Source: Sandaracinus amylolyticus
GTDB lineage: Bacteria; Myxococcota_A; Polyangia; Polyangiales; Sandaracinaceae
Assembly (NCBI RefSeq): GCF_021631985.1
Contig: NZ_CP070225.1
Span: 6,634,001-6,698,000 of the forward strand
Reading direction: 5' to 3'
DNA length: 64,000 nucleotides
The notes below the pieces were generated by a model, which was not told the DNA's origin, ran no database searches, and saw only the letters and a list, made by a program, of their open reading frames with translations. A program made the translations under genes and the position numbers. Numbering within the stretch: the first letter of the stretch is position 1; the number at the start of each line of letters is the position of its first letter. Positions 52,375 through 60,572 of this stretch are shown piece after piece.

Positions 52375-53325
52375 ATGAAGCCTCCGATGCAGCAGCAGAA
52401 GAAGCCCGACTGGCTGCGCGTGCGCCTCCCCGGCGGCGAGCGCTATCTGGAGATCAAGGAGCGCCTCCGGCGCCTCGATCTCCACACGGTCTGCGAAGAG
52501 GCGCGCTGTCCGAACGTCGGTGAGTGCTGGGGCGAAGGCACCGCGACGATCATGATCCTCGGCGAGACGTGCACCCGCGGGTGCCGTTTCTGCGCGGTGA
52601 ACACCGGCGATCCGGGCGGTGTCACCGATCCGCGCGAGCCCGAGAACACCGGGCGTGCGCTCGGTGAGATGGGCCTCGCGTACGTCGTGCTGACGATGGT
52701 CGATCGCGACGATCTGCTCGACGGCGGCGCGGACCACGTCGCGCGCACCGTGCAGCGCATCAAGCACCACTCGCCCGAGATGCTCGTCGAGACGCTGGTC
52801 GGCGACTTCCAGGGCGTGCGCGCCGACGTCGCGACGGTGGTGACCGAAGGACGTCCCGACGTGTTCGCGCACAACGTCGAGGTGGTGCCCGAGCTGCAGC
52901 GCGCGATGCGCGACGCGCGGTGCTCGTGGCAGCGCTCGGTCGACGTGCTGCGCTGGGCCAAGGAAGAGGGCGCGAACGTCACGAAGACGTCACTGATGGT
53001 CGGCTGCGGCGAGACCGAGCAGCAGGTGCTCGACGCGATGAGGTCGCTGCGCGACGCGCAGGTCGACGTGCTCACGATCGGCCAGTACCTGCGCCCCTCG
53101 CCGAAGCACGCGGAGCTGAAGCGCTACGTCGAGCCCGCGGAGTTCGATCGGTATCGCGACGCGGGGCTCGAGATGGGCTTCCGCTTCGTCGCGAGCGGCC
53201 CGCTCGTGCGCTCGAGCTATCGCGCGGCGGAGGCGTTCCTCAAGGGGATCCTCAAGGGCGTGCCGACCAGCGCGGCGTTCGAGGATCGCTACGGCAAGAA
53301 GACGCGCCTCAACGTCATCTCGTGA
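52375..53325 (+). CDS. lipA: Lipoyl synthase
   Basis: 316 aa. The auxiliary cluster cysteines are Cys40, Cys45 and Cys51 (CEEARCPNVGEC). The radical-SAM CxxxCxxC is CTRGCRFC (Cys66, Cys70, Cys73). The C-terminal RSSY supplies the Ser ligand of the auxiliary cluster. It inserts two sulphur atoms into protein-bound octanoyl groups. The lipoyl-carrying E2 gene lies 5 kb downstream on the same strand. No lipB is adjacent. Confidence 0.97.
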   Translation: MKPPMQQQKKPDWLRVRLPGGERYLEIKERLRRLDLHTVCEEARCPNVGECWGEGTATIMILGETCTRGCRFCAVNTGDPGGVTDPREPENTGRALGEMGLAYVVLTMVDRDDLLDGGADHVARTVQRIKHHSPEMLVETLVGDFQGVRADVATVVTEGRPDVFAHNVEVVPELQRAMRDARCSWQRSVDVLRWAKEEGANVTKTSLMVGCGETEQQVLDAMRSLRDAQVDVLTIGQYLRPSPKHAELKRYVEPAEFDRYRDAGLEMGFRFVASGPLVRSSYRAAEAFLKGILKGVPTSAAFEDRYGKKTRLNVIS

Positions 53326-53382
53326 CGTGCGCGATCGCCCCGCGCCGGCTCGTCGGCAGCCGCGGGAACGCTCGATGGCCAG

Positions 53383-53817
53383 TCACGGCCGAGCAGCACC
53401 CTCGGCGCTCTGCGCTCGTGACCATCGGAACCGCGCCTCGCGCGCTCGCACGCGAGCGGTGATCGCGCGCAGCAACGCCGGCGACGTCTCGCCGCTCGTC
53501 GGCACGAGGACGAACTGCTCGGTGCGCGCCGCGCCCGAGCCGAGCTCGGGATGGCGCAGCTCGATCGCGACGCCGCCCGTCGCACAGGCGAACCGCGCGA
53601 CCACACGATCGTGATCGATCGCAGCTCCGTCCCACGTGCACCCATCGGGAAGCGGAGCGCCCTCCCCGAGCATCGCCGCGACGGTCGTCTCCTGCCCCGG
53701 CGCGATCACGTGAGGCGCTCCGGAGCTCCCGTCGCTGCATGCGCTCGCGAGCGCGAGCAGCAGGAGCGTGATCCCCGAGCGTGTCAGCGAGCCGATCTCT
53801 TCGTTCAAGTGCCGCAC
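53383..53817 (-). CDS. Small lipoprotein, function unknown
   Basis: 144 aa from a GTG preceded by GAGG. VRHLNEEIGSLTRSGITLLLLALASAC gives a lipobox ASAC (Cys27). The mature part is short (HVIAPGQETTVAAMLGEGAPLPDGCTWDGAAIDHDRVVARFAC) with one likely Cys pair. No family recognised. The frame stays open upstream, so a start further up cannot be ruled out, but only the GTG gives a lipoprotein signal. Confidence 0.65.
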   Translation of the reverse strand: MRHLNEEIGSLTRSGITLLLLALASACSDGSSGAPHVIAPGQETTVAAMLGEGAPLPDGCTWDGAAIDHDRVVARFACATGGVAIELRHPELGSGAARTEQFVLVPTSGETSPALLRAITARVRAREARFRWSRAQSAEGAARP

Positions 53818-53918
53818 CGTCGTCCTCGCGCTCGTGCGCCGCGAGCCCGACGGCATTCTACGCGGTGTCGAGCGCGCGGGGCGCGGTCGTCGCGACCGGC
53901 CCGCGCGCCGATCCGCGA

Positions 53919-54581
53919 TCACGCCTCGCGCGGATGGATCCCCACGATCGGCGGGACCTCGTCGCGATAGCCGATGCGCGGCACGACCAGGCGCCGGCGG
54001 TTGAAGCGCGCGCCCACGATGCCGCCGATCGTGCCCGATGCCGCCGCGAGCAGCAGCGTCCCGAACGCGATCCACGCCGCGATCGTCGACGCCGTGGCGA
54101 CGTCGCGCGCCTCGCGCCGCGAGAGGCCGCCGCCCATGTCCTCCAGGCCCTGCGGCATCTGCATGCCCGACGGCTCCGACATGATCATCCCGCTCGCCTG
54201 ACCGATCAGCGACTGCACGCCGCCGGTCACGAACATGATGAAGAGCAGCAGCGAGAGGGCCCACACGACCATGCCCTCGATCGCGCCGAGCGTGCGCGTC
54301 GTCTCCCGCGCGCTGATGCCCGCGACGAGGCCGCCGCAGAACACCGAGATCAGGTTGCTCACGAGGTACCAGATGCCGACGCCGATCCCCGCGTCGCGCG
54401 CGGTGCCCGCGTCGGTGCTCGCGCCGACCGTCGTCGCGCCGATCGCGAGCCCGAGCGTCGTCAGCAGGATCTGCACGGCGAGCGCGACCACGACCCCGCC
54501 GAGGATCGCGCGCCAGTTGATGGTGGTGAGCGGCGCGGCGCCGCTCGGAACATAGGAGACCGTCTCTTCCACGCGTTCCAT
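53919..54581 (-). CDS. Four-helix membrane protein (YrzE/PhnA-like)
   Basis: 220 aa; GGAGG precedes the ATG at 54581. The start MERVEETVSYVPSGAAPLTTINWRAILGGVVVALAVQILLTTLG, a Gly-rich core (FCGGLVAGISARETTRTLGAIEG) and a last helix TIGGIVGARFNRRR resemble small membrane proteins of the YrzE/PhnA-like group. Function unknown. Divergent from pssA. Confidence 0.75.
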   Translation of the reverse strand: MERVEETVSYVPSGAAPLTTINWRAILGGVVVALAVQILLTTLGLAIGATTVGASTDAGTARDAGIGVGIWYLVSNLISVFCGGLVAGISARETTRTLGAIEGMVVWALSLLLFIMFVTGGVQSLIGQASGMIMSEPSGMQMPQGLEDMGGGLSRREARDVATASTIAAWIAFGTLLLAAASGTIGGIVGARFNRRRLVVPRIGYRDEVPPIVGIHPREA

Positions 54582-54719
54582 TCGCTCGTCCTCCGGACGC
54601 GCACGGTTCAAGGCGCGTGCCGCCACGGGGCGAGCGCACGACGCGGGCTGCCACACGAGATCGCGTGCCCCGGAGCGCGCACGACGGGCCCGCGGGGCCT
54701 ATCCTCGCGAGGAGCACCG

Positions 54720-55358
54720 ATGAACGACTCGCATCGTCAATCTCGGCCCAAGCACTTCTCGATGCTGCGCACGTTCGTGCTCGCCGACCTCGTCACGATG
54801 GCGAACGCGGCGAGCGGCACCGGCGCGATCTTCCTCTGTCTGCGCTACGTCGCGGAGCGTGATCCCACCTACGCGCTCGGCGCGTTCGCGCTGCTCCCGA
54901 TCGCGCTCGTCGCCGACGTGCTCGACGGAGCGGTCGCGCGCTGGCGTCGCAAGCAGTCGCCGCTCGGCGCGGACCTCGACTCGCTCGCCGACGTCGTGAG
55001 CTTCGGCGTCGCGCCCGCCGTGCTCGCGTTCGCGCTCGGGATGGACGGCGGGTGGGACGCGCTGGTGCTGGTCTACTTCGTCGCGTGCGGGATCAGCCGC
55101 CTCGCTCGCTACAACGTCACGGCGAGCGCGCTCTCCGGCGACGACGGCAAGGTGAAGTACTACGAGGGCACGCCGATCCCGACGAGCCTCGGCCTGGTCG
55201 CGGTCCTCGGCGCTGCGTTCTGGGCGGACGCGGTGCACGATCGGCTCTGGCTCGGCGAGCTCGCGATTGGACCGTGGGTGCTGCACCCGTTGGTCCTGAT
55301 CTACGCGGTGAGCGGCTCCGCGATGATCAGCGCTTCGCTGCGCATTCCCAAGCCCTGA
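54720..55358 (+). CDS. pssA: CDP-diacylglycerol-serine O-phosphatidyltransferase
   Basis: 212 aa; AGGAG precedes the ATG and CTATCCT lies 14 bases upstream. The CDP-alcohol phosphotransferase motif is DGAVARWRRKQSPLGADLDSLAD. MLRTFVLADLVTMANAASG at the start and SFGVAPA after the motif fit the PssA subgroup. It makes phosphatidylserine in the cytoplasmic membrane, the precursor of phosphatidylethanolamine. No psd gene is adjacent. Confidence 0.9.
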   Translation: MNDSHRQSRPKHFSMLRTFVLADLVTMANAASGTGAIFLCLRYVAERDPTYALGAFALLPIALVADVLDGAVARWRRKQSPLGADLDSLADVVSFGVAPAVLAFALGMDGGWDALVLVYFVACGISRLARYNVTASALSGDDGKVKYYEGTPIPTSLGLVAVLGAAFWADAVHDRLWLGELAIGPWVLHPLVLIYAVSGSAMISASLRIPKP

Positions 55359-55431
55359 CGTCAATCACCCTTCGCACCCAGGGTTTCCCCGATATGTTCG
55401 AGCGAGGGGCCGTGCCGCATGCTCGACTGTC

Positions 55432-55902
55432 ATGGATCCGCACGACCGCGCCGACCGTTCGCGCACGCGCACGCGGCCCTCGTTGCCGCGGGTCGAGGCG
55501 CCGCGCGCGCACGTGCTGATCGTCGACGACGAAGCCGCGCTGCGCGACGTGCTGCGGACGGTGCTGCGCGCGCGCTTCGACGTGAGCGTCGCGGAGCACG
55601 GCGGCGAAGCGATGCGGGTGATCGAGGCGAACGAGACCGACATCGATCTCGTGCTGAGCGACGTGCGCATGCCGTGGGTGCACGGGGTCGAGCTGCACCG
55701 CGGGCTCGTCGCGCGCCGTCACCCGCTCGCGCAGCGTTTCGTGTGGATGACCGGCGGAGGGCTCTCCGAAGGTCTGCGCCGCTACGTGAGCGCGACCGGT
55801 CTTCCGGTGATCGACAAGCCGTTCCGGCTCGACGAGCTCGAGTCGATGCTCGCGCGGCTCACCGCGCCCGACGCGGCCCCGCCCGGCGCCAACGCCGGTT
55901 GA
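55432..55902 (+). CDS. CheY-like response regulator (receiver only)
   Basis: 156 aa. The receiver domain covers residues 26-145 after a basic tail: acidic pair Asp32-Asp33, phospho-acceptor Asp77 in LVLSDVRMP, Thr in WMTGG and Lys in IDKPFR. There is no output domain and no kinase gene nearby, so it is an orphan regulator. A dispersed repeat copy follows its stop. Confidence 0.92.
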   Translation: MDPHDRADRSRTRTRPSLPRVEAPRAHVLIVDDEAALRDVLRTVLRARFDVSVAEHGGEAMRVIEANETDIDLVLSDVRMPWVHGVELHRGLVARRHPLAQRFVWMTGGGLSEGLRRYVSATGLPVIDKPFRLDELESMLARLTAPDAAPPGANAG

Positions 55903-55960
55903 CTCTTCGCCGGAGTGCTCGTCCCGCAGGTCCCGCGAAGCGCGCGGACGGGAGCGAGAG
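55903..55960 (+). repeat. Stop-anchored dispersed repeat, copy D (shortened)
   Basis: After the stop at 55902, the spacer CTCTTCGCC leads to GGAGTGCTCGTCCCGC at 55912, again 10 bases from the stop. The left hairpin arm is deleted; CGAAGCGCGCGGACGGGAG remains. Unlike copies A to C it lies between genes on the same strand. Confidence 0.75.
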
Positions 55961-56032
55961 GCCGCTGACGCAGCGCGTCGTCTCCGCGCGTGCGGAGGTC
56001 GGTCACAGCGTGCGCGCATCGGGATTGCGCGT

Positions 56033-56042
56033 CGTGTTATAG
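56033..56042 (+). promoter_or_regulatory. CGTGTTATAG motif upstream of the E1alpha gene
   Basis: Identical to the sequence before lipA. It ends 12 bases before the ATG and overlaps the TAGGAG ribosome site. Confidence 0.4.
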
Positions 56043-56054
56043 GAGCCGCCGATC

Positions 56055-56990
56055 ATGGCGGACCTGCTCGCGATCCACCGTCACGCGGTGCGCGCGCGGC
56101 TGCTCGACGAGCGTCTCACCCAGCTCGCGCGCGCCGGTCGCATCGGCTTCCACCCCGACGCGCGTGGCTTCGAGCCCGCGATCGCCGCAGCCGCGCTCGC
56201 GATGCGCACGGAAGACGCGATCTTCCCGAGCGCGCGTGACCACGCGGCGTTCCTCGTGCGCGGGCTCCCGATCGCGCGCTACGTCGCGCACGCGTTCGGC
56301 AGCGTCGAGGATCCGATGCGCGGGCACGCCGCGCCGGGGCACCTCGCGTCGCGCGAGCTGCGGATCGCGTCGGCGTCGGGGTTGGTGTCGAACCACATGA
56401 CGCACGCCGCGGGCTACGCGTGGGCGGCGAAGCTGCGGGGCGAGACCTGCGTGGTGCTCACGATGTTCGCCGACACCGCGGCGGACGCGGGCGACTTCCA
56501 CAGCGCGGTGAACTTCGCGGGCGCGACGAAGGCGCCGGTGATCTTCTTCTGCCGCACCGATCGCGCGCGCAGCGCGCACCCGCCGACGCCGATCGAGCGC
56601 GTGGCCGACAAGGGCATCGCGTACGGCGTCGAGAGCCTCGTGTGCTCGGCCGACGACGCGGGCGCGGTGGCGAGCGCGATGGCGCAGGCGCACGAGCGCG
56701 CGATGGCGGGCGAAGGGCCCACGCTGATCGAGGCGATCCGCGAGAGCGCGAGCGATCCGATCGAGGCGCTCGAGGCGCGGCTCTCGTCGGAGGGTCACTG
56801 GGACGCGCATCGTGCGCTCGAGCTGCGCCGCGAGCTGATGACGGAGATCGAGTCGGCGGTCGCGCACGCGCAGCAGGTCGGCGCGCCGCCCCGCGAGGCG
56901 GTGTTCGAGGACGTGTACGCGACGCTGCCGCGCCACCTCGAGGACCAGCGCACGATCCTGCTCGCGACCGCCAACCACGAAGATCGTTGA
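56055..56990 (+). CDS. 2-oxoacid dehydrogenase E1 alpha subunit with degenerate thiamine-diphosphate motif
   Basis: 311 aa. LLDERLTQLARAGRIGFHPDARGFEPAIAAAALAMRTEDAIFPSARDHAAF and AGYAWAAKLRGE match E1alpha of branched-chain/pyruvate dehydrogenases. The thiamine-diphosphate motif, normally GDG followed about 27 residues later by NN, here reads ADT (Asp140 kept) and TD (Asp169), so the Asn that binds magnesium is Asp. The usual His-Ser phosphorylation-loop region after LIEA is missing. It may be a modified but active subunit. It is the first gene of an E1alpha-E1beta-E2 operon. Confidence 0.85.
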   Translation: MADLLAIHRHAVRARLLDERLTQLARAGRIGFHPDARGFEPAIAAAALAMRTEDAIFPSARDHAAFLVRGLPIARYVAHAFGSVEDPMRGHAAPGHLASRELRIASASGLVSNHMTHAAGYAWAAKLRGETCVVLTMFADTAADAGDFHSAVNFAGATKAPVIFFCRTDRARSAHPPTPIERVADKGIAYGVESLVCSADDAGAVASAMAQAHERAMAGEGPTLIEAIRESASDPIEALEARLSSEGHWDAHRALELRRELMTEIESAVAHAQQVGAPPREAVFEDVYATLPRHLEDQRTILLATANHEDR

Positions 56991-57010
56991 TCGACGGAGC
57001 CGACGAGACG

Positions 57011-57985
57011 ATGACGCAGAAGAACATGGTTCAGGCGATCAACGAGGCGCTCCGCCTCGAGATGCGCCGCGACGAGCGCGTGGTCGTGATGGGCGAGGAC
57101 GTCGGCAAGGTCGGCGGCGTCTTCCGCGTGACGCAGGGCCTCTGGGACGAGTTCGGCGACGGGCGCGTGATCGACACGCCGCTCAACGAAGGCGGGATCA
57201 TCGGCACCGCGATCGGCATGGCGGCGTACGGCATGCGCCCGGTGCCCGAGATCCAGTTCGCGGACTTCATCTATCCCGCGTTCGATCAGATCGTCAGCGA
57301 GGCCGCGAAGTCCCGCTATCGCTCGGGCGGCGAGTATCCGTGCCCGATGGTGATCCGCACGCCGTACGGCGGCGGCATCAAGGGCGGCGCGTACCACTCG
57401 CAGTCGCCCGAGGCGCTCTTCATCCACACCGCGGGCCTGAAGGTCGTGTGCCCGAGCAATCCCTACGACGCCAAGGGCCTGCTCGCGGCGGCGATCCAGG
57501 ACGACGATCCGGTGCTCTTCTTCGAGCCGAAGCGCGTGTATCGCGCGGTGAAGATGGACGTGCCGGACGAGGCGTACACGCTGCCCCTCGGCGAGGCGAA
57601 GGTGGTGCGCGAAGGAGACTCGCTGACGCTCGTCGCGTGGGGCGCGATGCTCTACGAGGCGCTGAGCGCGGCGGAGCAGGTCGCGGAGCAGGGCATCTCG
57701 TGCGAGGTGATCGATCTGCGCACGCTGTGGCCGCTCGACCTCGACACGATCGTGCGCAGCGTCGAGAAGACCGGGCGTATCGTGGTGGTGCACGAGGCGC
57801 CGAAGGCGTGCGGGTTCGGCGCGGAGATCCTGCAGCTCGTGAGCGAGAAGTCGTTCCTGCACTTCCAGGCGCCGCCGGCGCGCGTGACGGGCTGGGACAC
57901 GCCCTTCCCGTACACGCTCGAGAACGAGTACCTGCCGCTCGCGCACCGCATCGTCCCCCAGCTCATCGCCACTGCGAATTACTGA
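57011..57985 (+). CDS. 2-oxoacid dehydrogenase E1 beta subunit
   Basis: 324 aa. MVQAINEALRLEMRRDERVVVMGEDVGKVGGVFRVTQGL, DTPLNEGGIIGTAIGMAAYGMRPVPEIQFADFI and TPYGGGIKGGAYHSQSPEALF are standard for E1beta of branched-chain or pyruvate dehydrogenase complexes. It pairs with E1alpha to decarboxylate a 2-oxoacid using thiamine diphosphate. It begins 20 bases after the E1alpha stop. Confidence 0.95.
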   Translation: MTQKNMVQAINEALRLEMRRDERVVVMGEDVGKVGGVFRVTQGLWDEFGDGRVIDTPLNEGGIIGTAIGMAAYGMRPVPEIQFADFIYPAFDQIVSEAAKSRYRSGGEYPCPMVIRTPYGGGIKGGAYHSQSPEALFIHTAGLKVVCPSNPYDAKGLLAAAIQDDDPVLFFEPKRVYRAVKMDVPDEAYTLPLGEAKVVREGDSLTLVAWGAMLYEALSAAEQVAEQGISCEVIDLRTLWPLDLDTIVRSVEKTGRIVVVHEAPKACGFGAEILQLVSEKSFLHFQAPPARVTGWDTPFPYTLENEYLPLAHRIVPQLIATANY

Positions 57986-57993
57986 GAGGCAAC

Positions 57994-59445
57994 ATGGCTC
58001 GCTTCGAGTTCAAGCTTCCCGACATCGGTGAAGGCGTCGCGGAGGGCGAGATCGTCGCCTGGCACGTCAACACCGGCGATCAGGTCAAGGAAGACCAGGC
58101 GATGGTCGAGGTGATGACCGACAAGGCGACGGTCACCATCGGCGCGCCGAAGAAGGGCACGATCCTCGAGACGTGCGCGACCGTCGGGCAGGTGATGCCG
58201 GTCGGCGCGCTGCTCGTGGTGATCGAGACCGAAGGTGCGGTCGCGGCCGCGCCCGCGAAGGCCGCGCCCGCGCAGCCGCCCGTCGCGGCGAAGCCTGCGC
58301 CGGTGGCGCCGAAGGCCGCGCCCGCGCCTGCTGCGGCGCCGGTGCAGAGCGTCGCCGCGCCGAAGAACGAGCCCGCGGCGACGGCGGTGGGCGACATCAA
58401 GGACACGCTCCCCGGCGCCGGGTTCTTCGACAAGATCGCGACGCCGGCGAAGAGCTCGAACGGCGCGAACGGACACGCGCACTCGGTGGTCAGCGAGCGC
58501 CCGCTCGCGACGCCGGCGACGCGCCAGCTCGCGCGCGAGCTCGAGGTCGATCTGCGCTTCGTGACCGGCACCGGCCCGGGTGGTCGCATCACCAACGAAG
58601 ACGTGCGCGGGTTCGCGGGCGGCGCGCCCACGCGCACCGTCGAGCCGATCTCGACGCCGGCCCCCGCGGCGCCGGCCCCTGCTGCGAGCGCGAAGGCGCG
58701 CGCGCCGATCGCGATCACGCCGCCCGCCGGCACCGAGAAGGCGCTCGAGGAGCGCAAGCCGTTCGTGGGCATGCGCCGGAAGATCGCCGAGCGCATGCAG
58801 ACGTCGAAGAACACCGCGGCGCACTTCACGTTCGTCGAGGAGTGCGACGTCGCGAAGATCAAGGAGCTGCGCGCGCGCCTGAAGCCCGCGGCCGAGAAGG
58901 CGGGCGTGAAGCTCACGTTCCTGCCCTTCATCGTGAAGGCGGTCGTCGCCGCGCTGAAGAAGCACCCCGTGCTCAACAGCGCGCTCGACGAGACCACGAA
59001 CGAGCTCGTCTATCGCAAGTACTTCCACATCGGCATCGCGGCCTCGACCGATCAGGGCCTGATGGTGCCGGTCGTGAAGGACGCGGATCGCAAGTCGATC
59101 CTCGAGATCGCGGCGGAGATCGATCGGCTCGGCGCGGCCGCGAAGAGCGGCGCGATCCAGAGCGCGGATCTGCAGGGCTCGACGTTCACCATCACGTCGC
59201 TCGGCACGCAGGGCGGTCTGTTCGCGACGCCGGTGCTCAACTTCCCCGAGGTCGGCATCCTCGGCGTGCACCAGATCAAGCAGAAGCCGGTCGTGCGCGA
59301 CGGTCAGATCGTGATCGGCGAGATCATGCTGCTCTCGCTCTCGTTCGATCACCGCATCGTCGACGGCCACGTCGGCGCGGCGTTCGCGTACGACATCATC
59401 GGGTACCTCGAAGATCCCGATCGGCTCTTCCTCGAGATGGCGTGA
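57994..59445 (+). CDS. 2-oxoacid dehydrogenase E2 (dihydrolipoyl acyltransferase)
   Basis: 483 aa. One lipoyl domain with the lipoyl-Lys in EVMTDKATV (Lys44) is followed by an Ala/Pro linker. Next come a peripheral-subunit-binding domain (ATPATRQLARELEVDLRFVTGTGPGGRITNEDV), a second linker and the catalytic domain ending with SFDHRIVDG (His453 and Asp457). GAGAGGC precedes the ATG. It carries the acyl group from E1 to CoA. The E3 gene is not in the window. Its stop overlaps the rhomboid gene start (GTGA). Confidence 0.95.
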   Translation: MARFEFKLPDIGEGVAEGEIVAWHVNTGDQVKEDQAMVEVMTDKATVTIGAPKKGTILETCATVGQVMPVGALLVVIETEGAVAAAPAKAAPAQPPVAAKPAPVAPKAAPAPAAAPVQSVAAPKNEPAATAVGDIKDTLPGAGFFDKIATPAKSSNGANGHAHSVVSERPLATPATRQLARELEVDLRFVTGTGPGGRITNEDVRGFAGGAPTRTVEPISTPAPAAPAPAASAKARAPIAITPPAGTEKALEERKPFVGMRRKIAERMQTSKNTAAHFTFVEECDVAKIKELRARLKPAAEKAGVKLTFLPFIVKAVVAALKKHPVLNSALDETTNELVYRKYFHIGIAASTDQGLMVPVVKDADRKSILEIAAEIDRLGAAAKSGAIQSADLQGSTFTITSLGTQGGLFATPVLNFPEVGILGVHQIKQKPVVRDGQIVIGEIMLLSLSFDHRIVDGHVGAAFAYDIIGYLEDPDRLFLEMA

Positions 59446-60506
59446 GCGCGTCGCGCGTCCTGCCGATCGCCGTCCTCGCGAAGCGCCCGATCACGAGCGG
59501 GCTCGCGATCGCGGCGATCGGCGTCACGATCGCGTGGCACGTCGGGGTGCCGATCGACGTCCTCGCGATGACGTCGGACGCGATCGGCCGCGAGCCATGG
59601 CGCCTGCTCACGTCGGCGTTGCCTCACGTCGGCGCGCTGCACCTGATCTTCAACGTCTACTGGTTGCTCGCGCTGGGCAGCGTCATCGAGGGCACGTGCG
59701 GCGCGCGGGTGATGGGCCCGCTCGTGCTCACCGCAGCGATCGGATCGGCGGCGCTCGAGTGGGCGCTCGCGTCGGGAGGCGTCGGGCTCTCGGGCGTGGT
59801 CTACGGGCTCATCGCGTTCGCATGGTTCGCGAGGAGACGTGACGCGTCGCTCGCGGCGGCCGCGGACCCGAGCACGGTGCGGCTCTTCGCGCTGTGGTTC
59901 GTGCTCTGCGTCGTGATGACCGCGACCGGCACGATGCGCGTCGGCAACGCGGCGCACGCGGGCGGCGCGATCCTCGGCGCGCTCGCCGGGGCCGCGTGGG
60001 GCGTGACCGACGCGCGCCGGCGCGTGTGGATCGCGGGCACGGTCGTGACGACGGCGGCGTTCGTGGTGCTCGGATCCCCGCTCGTGCGTCCGCTCGTGAA
60101 CCTCGGAGCGATCGGGTACGAGATCGCGGATCGCGCGTACGCGCTCGTCGAGTCCGACCCGGCGCGCGCGATCGCGCTCTACGACGAGGCGATCGAGCGC
60201 GACGGCTCGATCGCGAACTGGCACTACAACCGCGGTGTCGCGCTCTTCCTCGCGCGGCGCCGCGACGAGGCGCTCCTCGCGATGGAGCGCGCGCACGCGC
60301 TCGACGCGAACGACGAGAGCTTCCGGGCCGGCCTCGCGAGCACGGCGGCGGCGTGCGGGTACGAAGCGGTCGAGCAGGGCCGCACGGCGGAGGCCATCGC
60401 GCGGTTCGAGCGCGCGCTCGCCGTCGCGCCGGAAGCCGCCGAGGCGGACGACTGGCGCCTCATGATCGAGCTCGCGCGCGCGAGCGTCGACGGCGATCCG
60501 CGGTGA
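59442..60506 (+). CDS. Rhomboid-family intramembrane protease with C-terminal TPRs
   Basis: 354 aa from a GTG in the GTGA overlap with the E2 stop. Rhomboid motifs are HLIFNVYWLLALGSVIEG, the nucleophile in GLSGVVYGL (Ser117) and the base in NAAHAGGAILG (His172). Three TPR-like units follow (ARAIALYDEAIERDGSIANWHYNRGVALF, RDEALLAMERAHALD, EAIARFERALAVAPEA). It should cut membrane proteins within the bilayer while the TPRs recruit substrates. Confidence 0.9.
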   Translation: MSASRVLPIAVLAKRPITSGLAIAAIGVTIAWHVGVPIDVLAMTSDAIGREPWRLLTSALPHVGALHLIFNVYWLLALGSVIEGTCGARVMGPLVLTAAIGSAALEWALASGGVGLSGVVYGLIAFAWFARRRDASLAAAADPSTVRLFALWFVLCVVMTATGTMRVGNAAHAGGAILGALAGAAWGVTDARRRVWIAGTVVTTAAFVVLGSPLVRPLVNLGAIGYEIADRAYALVESDPARAIALYDEAIERDGSIANWHYNRGVALFLARRRDEALLAMERAHALDANDESFRAGLASTAAACGYEAVEQGRTAEAIARFERALAVAPEAAEADDWRLMIELARASVDGDPR

Positions 60507-60572
60507 GCGTCGATCGCCGTGACCCGGTTCGCCGGGACGGCGACACGATCACGCGTGGTACGGTCATCGTCG

